A stretch of 64,000 bases of DNA from CADCTB01 sp035494015. Lineage in GTDB: Bacteria > Actinomycetota > Acidimicrobiia > Acidimicrobiales > AC-14. The position numbers and the translations under genes are program-made. Of this stretch, positions 23,160-29,980 are shown in pieces (within the stretch, counting starts at the first letter, position 1; every line of letters begins with the position of its first letter). Location of the stretch: NCBI GenBank assembly GCA_035494015.1, contig DATJHJ010000049.1, forward strand, positions 35,548-99,547, given 5' to 3'. The notes under the pieces are model-generated. The model saw only the letters and a list, made by a program, of their open reading frames with translations. It was not told the origin of the DNA and did no database searches.

Positions 23160-26000
23160 TCAGGCGTAGAGGAAGTTGGCTGGCCCGAAGCCCATGCCCG
23201 GGCCGCCGCCCGGGTTCCAGCTGGGTGGGGTGCCGGCGAAGGCCCACACCGCGCCGATGTCGGCGCCTACCCCCGTGGTCACCAGGTGCGTGTCGTAGTC
23301 GTACCAGGCGTCGCCCCCGGCGGTCTCCTGCGTGACCAGGTAGTAGGTGGTGTTGGCGTGCAGGATCACGGGGGCGGCGAGGTTGGCGAACTTGAATGTC
23401 CCGGCCGGCGCTCCGGCGGTGTCGACGCTCGCCGACGCGACGTCGGCCCCAGTCGCTGCCGCCACCAGCTTGACGGTGTGGCTGTGGCTGTTGCCGGCCA
23501 CCACCACCCGGCCCAGGGCGGTGACCGAGACGTCGGCGCCTCCCACCCGCACGGTGCTGCCCACCCAACCCGAGAAGTCCTGCCGCAGGTTGGTGGGGGT
23601 GAAGGAGGTGACGAAGGCGTTGGCGGGCGGCGGGGTCGTGCCCCCGGCCCCGTAGAGGAAGTTGGCCGGTCCGAAGCCGTTGCCCAGGCTGCCTCCCGGG
23701 TTCCAGGTGGTGGGGCTGCCGGGGAAGGCCCAGACCGCCCCGGTGTCGGCGCCCACCGCCGTGGTGATCAGGTGGGTGTCGTAGTCGTACCAACTGTCGC
23801 CGCCGGCGGTCTCGAGAGTGACCAGGTAGTAGGTGGTGTTGGCGTGCAGGGTCACCGGCGAGGTCAGGTTGGCGTACTTGAAGCTGCCCGCCGTCCCGCC
23901 GGCAGTGGCGACGCTCACTGAGGCGCCGGCCACGTCGGCCCCAGTGGCTGCGTCGACCAGCTTGACCGTGTGGGTGCCGGTGTTGCCGGCCACCACCAGC
24001 CGCCCCAGGGCGGAGACCGACAGGTCGGCGCCGTCCACCCGCACGGTGCTACCGACCCAGCCGGTGAAGTCCTGGCGCAGGTTGGTGGGGGTGTAGGCGG
24101 TGATGAAGGCGGTGCCCGGTGGCGGGGGCGGGGCGTTGACCGTCGTCGACGCGGTGGCCACGTTGTTGCCCGACGCCGCGGTGTCGCCGTCGGCCCGCAC
24201 GGTGGCCGTGTTGGTGACCGAGCCGGTCGTTCCCGGCTTGACGTTCACCACCAGGGTGAACACCTGGTTGCCGTCGGCCGGGGTCAGGGCGGCGCGGGTG
24301 CAGGACAGGGGATCGGTCGAGCCGGACGCCTGGGCGGCGCACGTCCAGCCCGAGGGCAGGGCCCGGGACACGAAGGTGGTGTTGGCCGGGATGTTGTCGG
24401 TCAGGCTGACGTTGGCCGCCGTGCTCCCGGCCACCGAGTCGGCCACGGTGAGCGTGTAGGTGAGGTTGCTGCCGGCCACCACGGGGTCGGGGCTGTCGGT
24501 CTTGGTCACGCTCACGTCGGCCTGGGGGGCGGTCAGGCTCAGGCACCAGCCCCCGGCGATGGTGCCCGTGTCACCGAGGCTGTCATCGACCACATAGAGG
24601 CTCCACTGGCCGTTGGGGTTGGTCCCGGCGAACGCGCCAGCGAGCGTGGTATTGCTCGACGGCGCCGGGGCGGGCGCGGGGAAGGTGTCGACTGCGGACG
24701 CTGGGTCGTAGTCGGTGGGCTTGGCCGTTACCGAGCTGTTCGCCGGGCCCCACGCCGCACCCACGGGCAGCGTGCTGGCGGCGTCGTCGTCGAGGGTGAC
24801 GGTCACGTTGTTCACCGGCGCGGTGACGTTCTGGGGGGCGTCGCTCACGATGACCAGGTTGTTCCCGGTGGGCCCGACGAGCAGCGCGTCGATGTCGTCG
24901 GAGAACCCGTGGGTCACGTTCTTGAGCTGGGCGGTGACCTTCGCGACCGGCGTGGCGAACCCGCTCACGGTGATGTGTGACGGGTAGGGGACGGCCGGCG
25001 TGACGTTGAGGTTGGAGGGGATGGTGATGGCCCCGGTGTTGCAGAAGACGCCCCCGCTGGTTGTCGTGGCGTTGTCGACCCTTTGGGTGACGGATCCGTT
25101 GCTGGGGGCGAGCAGCCCCCCGCCGTTGAAGGTCGCGGTGATGACGTGGTCGCCCTCGGTCAGCGTGGAGGTCGTGAACGCGGCATGGCCGGTGCTGTCG
25201 ACGGCCACGTTGTTGGCCAGCGTCGTGGCGCCCTCGGTAAAGGTGACCGTTTGGCTTGTCACCGGGCTACCGCCGGAGGTCACGGTGGCGGTGAACGTGA
25301 CGGGCTGCCCGGTTGCCGAGGGGTTCAACGACGAGGCGACGGATGTCGACGTGGCCGCCGCGGTCCCCGCGGTCACGTCGAGCGACCAGCCGCCGATGGT
25401 GTCGGGGCCGTCACCGCAGGCGTCGTCGATGACGTAGAGGCTCCAGGTGCCATTGGGACTGATGCCGTTGAACGCGGCGAGCGTCGTGTTCGCGGACGGG
25501 GCGGGGGCGGGCGACGGGAAGGTGTCGGGCGTCCCCTCCGCATAGTTCGTGGGCTTTCGGGTGATCGAGGAGTTGCTGGCGCCCAGCTCGGCGTTCTGCG
25601 GCAGCGAGGAGGCGGCGGCGTCGTCGAAGGTGATGGTGAGATTCGACACCACCCCGCTGGGCGCTTGGCCTGCGTCGGACATCAGGAGGAGGTTCGGGGT
25701 CCCGCCCGGCCCCACGAGCATCACCTCGAGGTCGCCGGTGTAGTCGCTCGTGATGCTCGACAGGGTGACGTTCACGTCGGTGACCGTCCCGGTCACGCCG
25801 GTGACGTTCACGGTCGAGGGGTAGGGCGTGGCCTTGCCGGGCGCGAACGGCGAGCAGGTGGCATCGGGCACCGTGATCGTGGCCGCGTTGGTAAATACCG
25901 TCGCCATGGCCGAGGGCGCCAGGGCCACCAACAGGGCGGCCAGGGTACACAGCACCGTGGCCGCGACAACGGGAACAGGAAGGTGCGTACGTCGGCTCAC
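23160..26000 (-). CDS. Large secreted multidomain protein: two P-like domains, Ig-like, DUF11, duplicated C-terminal domain
   Basis: A 946-residue exported protein. Residues 1-33 form a signal peptide with likely cleavage after SAMA. Two homologous beta-domains follow at about 36-211 and 315-491, each ending PNGxWSLYVxDD...GGW, like the P/Homo-B domain of proprotein convertases. An Ig-like repeat sits between them (213-308). A DUF11 domain (VSVTKTDSPDPVVAGSNLTYTLTV, about 493-620) and a PPPPP linker lead to two copies of a domain of about 150 residues (631-783 and 795-946). No protease domain or sortase motif is visible, so it is probably a released or surface adhesive protein. The GTG start has AGGTGA just upstream. 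Confidence 0.88.
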   Translation of the reverse strand: MSRRTHLPVPVVAATVLCTLAALLVALAPSAMATVFTNAATITVPDATCSPFAPGKATPYPSTVNVTGVTGTVTDVNVTLSSITSDYTGDLEVMLVGPGGTPNLLLMSDAGQAPSGVVSNLTITFDDAAASSLPQNAELGASNSSITRKPTNYAEGTPDTFPSPAPAPSANTTLAAFNGISPNGTWSLYVIDDACGDGPDTIGGWSLDVTAGTAAATSTSVASSLNPSATGQPVTFTATVTSGGSPVTSQTVTFTEGATTLANNVAVDSTGHAAFTTSTLTEGDHVITATFNGGGLLAPSNGSVTQRVDNATTTSGGVFCNTGAITIPSNLNVTPAVPYPSHITVSGFATPVAKVTAQLKNVTHGFSDDIDALLVGPTGNNLVIVSDAPQNVTAPVNNVTVTLDDDAASTLPVGAAWGPANSSVTAKPTDYDPASAVDTFPAPAPAPSSNTTLAGAFAGTNPNGQWSLYVVDDSLGDTGTIAGGWCLSLTAPQADVSVTKTDSPDPVVAGSNLTYTLTVADSVAGSTAANVSLTDNIPANTTFVSRALPSGWTCAAQASGSTDPLSCTRAALTPADGNQVFTLVVNVKPGTTGSVTNTATVRADGDTAASGNNVATASTTVNAPPPPPGTAFITAYTPTNLRQDFTGWVGSTVRVDGADLSVSALGRLVVAGNTGTHTVKLVDAATGADVAGASVSVATAGGTAGSFKYANLTSPVTLHANTTYYLVTLETAGGDSWYDYDTHLITTAVGADTGAVWAFPGSPTTWNPGGSLGNGFGPANFLYGAGGTTPPPANAFVTSFTPTNLRQDFSGWVGSTVRVGGADVSVTALGRVVVAGNSHSHTVKLVAAATGADVASASVDTAGAPAGTFKFANLAAPVILHANTTYYLVTQETAGGDAWYDYDTHLVTTGVGADIGAVWAFAGTPPSWNPGGGPGMGFGPANFLYA
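23163..24110 (-). repeat. Two tandem coding repeats of about 150 codons
   Basis: The two C-terminal domains of the secreted protein (24110-23652 and 23618-23163) share PTNLRQDFxGWVGSTVRVxGAD, GRxVVAGN, HTVKLVxAATGADVA, LHANTTYYLVTxETAGGDxWYDYDTHL and GFGPANFLY. The high identity indicates a fairly recent duplication or gene conversion. The fold resembles DUF4082-type carbohydrate-binding modules; that match is by eye. Confidence 0.8.
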
Positions 26001-26153
26001 TGCGTCACCTCACGTTGCCGTGCTCCTGACGGCCGGCCGATCGGCAGGCCCGCGTCCCGAGGCGCCAGACCGCCGTTTCAACTGCCACCTCCTACCCCGT
26101 ATTGCACTCACGACCCTAGCAACAGTCGCCGCCTCCGCCAACAGATGAGGGCG

Positions 26154-26723
26154 CTACCTTGGGGCCACGGCTGCGGTCATGACCGCGGCCAGCCAATCAT
26201 CGACCACGCAGTCGATGACCAGATGGACCCTGGCGGCCGCGCCCGCGTTTACGACCGCGTGGGGCAGGTTCAGGTCGAGGTACCAGGCTTCACCCTCGCC
26301 CATCCCCACCCTCCGGCCGTCCAGGAGGAACTCCACCGCCGGATCGGTCGAGACCGGCACGTGGATGCGTACCTCGCCGTCCTCGTACCCGAGGTTGAGA
26401 TCGCGGTGCTCGCGTATGCGCCCGCCCGGCCCCAGCCGGAGGAATCGGACTGCCAGGAGGGGGCAGTGGAATTGCTGCAGGGCGGCTCGGGCGCCGGGGC
26501 AGCGGCCGAGCAGCGGTGTGTCGGCGAAGTCGGTGCTGGCCGTCGGATCTGGGTACAGCCGACCCGCCTGCCCGCCGACCGAACGCAGGGCGGCCCCGCT
26601 CCAGTCGCCCTCGTAGTAGCCGGTGTTGAAGTGAGGGACCCAGTCCTCGGGAGCCAGCGCGGCGACATCGGCCCGGAGCCGCCCGGCGTCGAAGGGCAAC
26701 GGCAAGCGGGCGCTAGCCGGCAT
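26154..26723 (-). CDS. Aspartyl/asparaginyl beta-hydroxylase-like oxygenase
   Basis: A 189-residue member of the aspartyl/asparaginyl beta-hydroxylase family. The metal and 2-oxoglutarate signature is visible: REHRDLNLGYEDGEVRIHVPV gives the first histidine and the following strand, and LDLNLPHAVVNAGAAARVHLVID gives the distal histidine and arginine. Enzymes of this fold hydroxylate Asp/Asn side chains in proteins or small molecules with Fe(II) and 2-oxoglutarate. ATG 26723 overlaps the sulfotransferase stop by 11 bases. It is the third gene of a coupled trio after a Nif11-like gene and a sulfotransferase, which suggests that both enzymes modify the same product. Confidence 0.88.
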   Translation of the reverse strand: MPASARLPLPFDAGRLRADVAALAPEDWVPHFNTGYYEGDWSGAALRSVGGQAGRLYPDPTASTDFADTPLLGRCPGARAALQQFHCPLLAVRFLRLGPGGRIREHRDLNLGYEDGEVRIHVPVSTDPAVEFLLDGRRVGMGEGEAWYLDLNLPHAVVNAGAAARVHLVIDCVVDDWLAAVMTAAVAPR

Positions 26724-27732
26724 CGGTGACCCGGGAACGGCCGGCCTGGCCGGCGCGGGCCTGTTGGAGCTGGTCATAGACGGGAGCCAACCACCGGTCC
26801 GCGGCAGCTCGCAACGCCGACGACGCCATTCCGAGCTTGCGGCGCCCGTCCTTCTCGAAGGCGACGGCCGGGTTCTTGGCGTCGCGGCCAGCCGATTGGA
26901 GCATCCTGTCGACATCCGTGGGCTGGAATCGGATCGAGCACACCTCGGGCAAGGCCGTGACGACGAACTCGGGGAGCTGCCGGTACTCGACGAACGTGGC
27001 GTGCGGATCGTCACGGTGGACGAGAGCGGCCTGGCAGATCCGCGCCAGCACCCGGGCCTGGTACTCGGCTGGCGGACAGGCCGCCACATCCTCGGCGGTC
27101 ATGCCGAGCAGCGATGGCGGGAGCAGGCCCGGGATCACGTGGGCGCCCAGCTGCATGGACTGCGACACCAGGACCTCGACGGGGTCTCGATAAACGAACA
27201 GCCAGGGCACGTTCGGGAACGCTCGCCGGACGGTCGGGAGGTCGATCGCCGACCAGGCGTCGAACTTCACGAACAGCCGCTCCTGCGAGGCGTGGCGCCG
27301 CTGACCCATGGCGCCGACGATCCACCGGAGCCAGGCGCAGCGGTCCTCCTCGCTCGTGCCCGGCCGGGCCCACGTCGCCCGCAGGATGCCGTCGATGGGG
27401 CGCGCCTCGGAGAGCACCAGGTGCGCAGTCGCCTGCGCCAGCATCTGGGCGATCAGCGTCGAACCGCAGCGGGACATGTGGAACACGAACGCCGCCGGCG
27501 GCAGGCCCGGATGCCCGGTGACGAAGCGCCCAACCTCCTCCATGCTGCTGCGGCGCTGGAACAGCAGCCGGCAAGGATCCCGGAAGCAGCGCTCGACCGT
27601 CTGGTCGAAGAAGGGGTCGGTGAAGGAAATCCCTTCGGTCAGGCACCAGTCGACGGTCGGCGTCCGCCCTTCACAGTCGGTGCGTATCGGTGTCCAGCCG
27701 GTGAACGCCGCGCCGCTCCGGATCAGATCCAT
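26713..27732 (-). CDS. Sulfotransferase family protein
   Basis: A 339-residue protein with the PAPS 5'-phosphosulfate loop in FVFHMSRCGSTLIAQML (about residue 80) and the 3'-phosphate region in WLFVYRDPVEVLVSQSMQ. The family transfers sulfate from PAPS to hydroxyls or amines, although some members in such clusters may have lost that activity. ATG 27732 lies within the last codons of the Nif11-like gene (10-base overlap), and its stop overlaps the beta-hydroxylase start. Four-gene clusters containing sulfotransferase and hydroxylase beside Nif11 peptides suggest peptide tailoring; this is inference. Confidence 0.87.
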   Translation of the reverse strand: MDLIRSGAAFTGWTPIRTDCEGRTPTVDWCLTEGISFTDPFFDQTVERCFRDPCRLLFQRRSSMEEVGRFVTGHPGLPPAAFVFHMSRCGSTLIAQMLAQATAHLVLSEARPIDGILRATWARPGTSEEDRCAWLRWIVGAMGQRRHASQERLFVKFDAWSAIDLPTVRRAFPNVPWLFVYRDPVEVLVSQSMQLGAHVIPGLLPPSLLGMTAEDVAACPPAEYQARVLARICQAALVHRDDPHATFVEYRQLPEFVVTALPEVCSIRFQPTDVDRMLQSAGRDAKNPAVAFEKDGRRKLGMASSALRAAADRWLAPVYDQLQQARAGQAGRSRVTDAG

Positions 27733-27929
27733 TGTTCCCGCCAGGCCACGCGCCTGGCGCGCAGGCCTTCCTCCACATCGTCGGCGCTCACGTCCAAGCC
27801 CGCTTCGCGGGCTCGGGCCACGACGACGGCCACGAACTCGTCGTGGTCGGTCACCGACACGAGCTCGTGGCGCAATCGCGGGTCGACGACCACCAGCTGG
27901 CCGAAGCGGCCGAGGGCCTCTGCGGACAC
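27723..27929 (-). CDS. Nif11-like small protein
   Basis: A 68-residue protein with the Nif11 leader pattern: SAEALGRFGQLVVVDPRLRHEL, then EFVAVVVARAREAGLDVSADDVEEGL and a terminal ARRVAWREQWI. The domain occurs as the leader region of some ribosomal peptide natural products and as free-standing proteins. No core peptide (cysteine-rich or repeated tail) follows; the protein stops just after the domain. GTG 27929 has GGAG six bases upstream; longer in-frame starts add unconserved sequence. It overlaps the sulfotransferase by 10 bases. Confidence 0.75.
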   Translation of the reverse strand: MSAEALGRFGQLVVVDPRLRHELVSVTDHDEFVAVVVARAREAGLDVSADDVEEGLRARRVAWREQWI

Positions 27930-27984
27930 GCAATGCTCCGTTCTGTCGCGCCCGGCACCCGTTGTCGTCCGGGACCGAGGTTGG

Positions 27985-27990
27985 TAGGTT
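27985..27990 (+). promoter_or_regulatory. Predicted -10 hexamer of the DUF6916-type gene
   Basis: TAGGTT, seven bases, then GTG 27998. This favours that start for the small gene over the downstream GTG at 28010. Confidence 0.5.
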
Positions 27991-27997
27991 CCCTCGG

Positions 27998-28318
27998 GTG
28001 GGTCAAGGAGTGGGGCCGGGCCGGGACGGCTTGCCCGCACGCGAGTCGTTCCGGGAAGCCGCGGGTACCGCCTTCCGGATCCAGCTCGATGACGCACGCT
28101 CGGCGGAGCTGGCGCTCGTCCAGGTCGACGACCTCGATACCCGCAGCGGCTGGGAGGCGTTCTCGTTGGTGTTCGAGGGCCGTGGCGAGCCGTTCCCGCA
28201 GGCGACCTATTCGGTCGAGCACGGGGAGCTCGGCACGTTCCCCCTGTTCCTCGTGCCCATCCTCGCCGAGGACGGCGGCCAACGATATGAAGCCGTGTTC
28301 AACCGCCCCACTCGGTAA
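27998..28318 (+). CDS. DUF6916-type small protein
   Basis: A 106-residue protein matching the DUF6916 pattern: ESFREAAGTAFRIQLDD, then EAFSLVFEGRGEPFPQATYSVEHGELGTFPLFLVPI and YEAVFNRP. Such proteins are found next to MdpB-like tail-collar genes. It is divergent from the Nif11-like gene and 21 bases before the tail-collar gene. The function is unknown; a role as a binding partner or assembly helper for the collar protein is plausible. A secreted paralogue lies at 28857-29333. Confidence 0.8.
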   Translation: MGQGVGPGRDGLPARESFREAAGTAFRIQLDDARSAELALVQVDDLDTRSGWEAFSLVFEGRGEPFPQATYSVEHGELGTFPLFLVPILAEDGGQRYEAVFNRPTR

Positions 28319-28339
28319 CTTCCACCCAAAGGAGCTCGG

Positions 28340-28849
28340 ATGTCCGATCCGTTTCTCGCCCAGATCATGATGTTCGGTGGCAACTTCGCTCCGCGAGGGT
28401 GGGCCCTGTGCAACGGCCAGATCCTCTCGATCGCCCAGAACACGGCGCTGTTCTCCCTCCTCGGCACCACGTTCGGCGGTAACGGGCAGACGACGTTCGC
28501 CCTGCCGGACCTCCGCGGCCGAGTCCCCGTTCACCCCGGCCAGGGGCCGGGCCTCAGCCAAGTCACCCTGGGCCAGGCCGGCGGTGCAGAGGTGGTCACC
28601 CTGTTGCAGACCCAAATGCCCGGGCACGGGCACGGGGTGGCGGCGTCGAACGGCACTGCGACGGCATCGCGGCCGTCCAACAACTTCCTCGCCGCCGGGG
28701 GCTCCTATGCGACCGCCACCGACGGCACGGTCATGAACCCGGGGATGATCCAGTCCTCCGGCGGGAACCAGCCGCACGAGAACCGCCAGCCCTACCTGGG
28801 CGTGAACTTCATCATCGCCCTCCAGGGCATCTTCCCCTCCCGCAACTGA
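28340..28849 (+). CDS. Phage tail-collar domain protein, MdpB-like
   Basis: A 169-residue tail-collar protein. The start FLAQIMMFGGNFAPRGWALCNGQIL and the segment FALPDLRGRVPVHPG are typical of the microcystin-dependent (MdpB) group. A histidine-rich linker (MPGHGHGVAA) leads to a C-terminal region ending NFIIALQGIFPSRN. AAAGGAG lies six bases before the ATG. These proteins resemble phage short-tail-fibre collars but are found in bacteria outside prophages. No other phage genes are present here. Confidence 0.92.
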   Translation: MSDPFLAQIMMFGGNFAPRGWALCNGQILSIAQNTALFSLLGTTFGGNGQTTFALPDLRGRVPVHPGQGPGLSQVTLGQAGGAEVVTLLQTQMPGHGHGVAASNGTATASRPSNNFLAAGGSYATATDGTVMNPGMIQSSGGNQPHENRQPYLGVNFIIALQGIFPSRN

Positions 28850-28856
28850 GCTCCGG

Positions 28857-29333
28857 TCAGCGGTTCGGAACCCGGCGGTCGACGACCACCTGGTAGCCCT
28901 GGCCCCGGCGACCGGCGCCGAAGGCCGATAGGAAGAGGCGGGAGGTGCCGAGCGCGGGGTGGTCGAGGCGGTGGATGCCGTCCGGGAGTGGCGGCCCACC
29001 GGCGGCCCGGAAGACCAGCGAGAACGCCTCTCCCCGCAGCCCGGCTGGATCCGCCGGGTGGGGATCCGTGGCCACGGCCTCCTCCAGCGTCAGCGCCACC
29101 GCGGCCAGCGCCGCCGGCCGCGCCGTGAACCGGGTGCCGAGGTGGGGCGTGAAACGGGCCAGCGTCATGTCGTTGCCGCCCTGGAGCCCGGCGCCCCCTG
29201 GCCCCCGTCCGACGTGGAACGGGAACGGCACGGGCGACGGCAGCGCGCGGATCATCCCGGCGAGCCCGGCCATGCCGGCGGCCACCAGCAGCTGGCGCCG
29301 TGACAGTACGGGCCCGATCGTCGTCGCTCCCAT
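28857..29333 (-). CDS. Secreted DUF6916-type protein with Tat-like signal
   Basis: A 158-residue protein. The N-terminus (LSRRQLLVAAGMAGLAGM) is a twin-arginine-like export signal. The rest mirrors the small DUF6916 gene nearby: LGTRFTARP, EAFSLVFRAAGGPPLPDGIHRLDHPALGTSRLFLSAFGAG, YQVVVDRR. So this is an exported paralogue. ATG 29333 has GAGGGG close upstream, and TACATT lies about 25 bases further. It converges with the tail-collar gene, seven bases apart. Confidence 0.8.
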   Translation of the reverse strand: MGATTIGPVLSRRQLLVAAGMAGLAGMIRALPSPVPFPFHVGRGPGGAGLQGGNDMTLARFTPHLGTRFTARPAALAAVALTLEEAVATDPHPADPAGLRGEAFSLVFRAAGGPPLPDGIHRLDHPALGTSRLFLSAFGAGRRGQGYQVVVDRRVPNR

Positions 29334-29429
29334 GACCCCTCCCTGTTCCTCGCCGCAATGTATATCGAACACTGTGCGGCGTCGCCGCCTACCGTCCGTG
29401 GCGTCGCTGGGTAGCCTTTCGTCCTGCAC

Positions 29430-29921
29430 GTGAACGATCGCCGCGTCGAGCTTCGGCCCGCCCGCGCCGACGACGTCCCGTTCCTCCAGCGCCTCTATGG
29501 CAGCACGCGGGCGGAGCTGGACCAGCTGGAATGGGACGAGACCCGGAGGGATGCCTTCGTCCGCATGCAGTTCGAGGCCCAGAGCCGGCACTACCGGGAG
29601 CACTACGCCGGCGCGTCATCGGACGTGGTGCTGGTGGACGGGGCGCCCGCCGGCCGGATGCTTGTCGCCGGCGGTCCCGAGGAGATCAGGCTGGTCGACC
29701 TCGCGCTGCTCCCCGAGCACCGCAACGGCGGGATCGGCACCGCACTGCTCCGGCGGCTCCTCGCCGAAGGGGCGGCACGGACGGTGCCGGTGCGCCTACA
29801 TGTGGAGCGGTCGAACCCGGCCCGCCGCCTCTACGAGCGGCTGGGCTTCGTGCCGGTTGCCGACGACGGCGTGCATCTGCTCATGGCCTGGAACCCCGCC
29901 GGAGCACCGCCGGACGGCTGA
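29430..29921 (+). CDS. GNAT-family N-acetyltransferase
   Basis: A 163-residue GNAT enzyme. LRPARADDVPFLQRLYGSTR opens the fold, IRLVDLALLPEHRNGGIGTALLRRLLAEG holds the acetyl-CoA-binding motif (RxxGxG/A), and VERSNPARRLYERLGF is the C-terminal motif. It acetylates an amine on an unknown substrate. GNAT genes are often seen beside MdpB-type tail-collar genes, so it may modify one of the neighbouring products. The GTG start is preceded by TAGCCT at 29412, at a longer than usual spacing. Confidence 0.88.
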   Translation: MNDRRVELRPARADDVPFLQRLYGSTRAELDQLEWDETRRDAFVRMQFEAQSRHYREHYAGASSDVVLVDGAPAGRMLVAGGPEEIRLVDLALLPEHRNGGIGTALLRRLLAEGAARTVPVRLHVERSNPARRLYERLGFVPVADDGVHLLMAWNPAGAPPDG

Positions 29922-29980
29922 CGTGTCGGTCGGCCCCGATGGTGGCGTCAGCCGGCGAGCTTGCGGGCCGCCCCGGCGGC

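Noticed and set aside
28857..29603. Extended form of the secreted DUF6916 gene (248 residues)
   Set aside because: The extension is antisense to the GNAT gene; the inner ATG at 29333 gives a clean Tat-like signal with a ribosome site.
26154..29921. The tail-collar cluster as a prophage or tailocin
   Set aside because: No capsid, tail tube, sheath, baseplate, lysis or integrase gene lies anywhere near; only the collar-like protein is phage-related.
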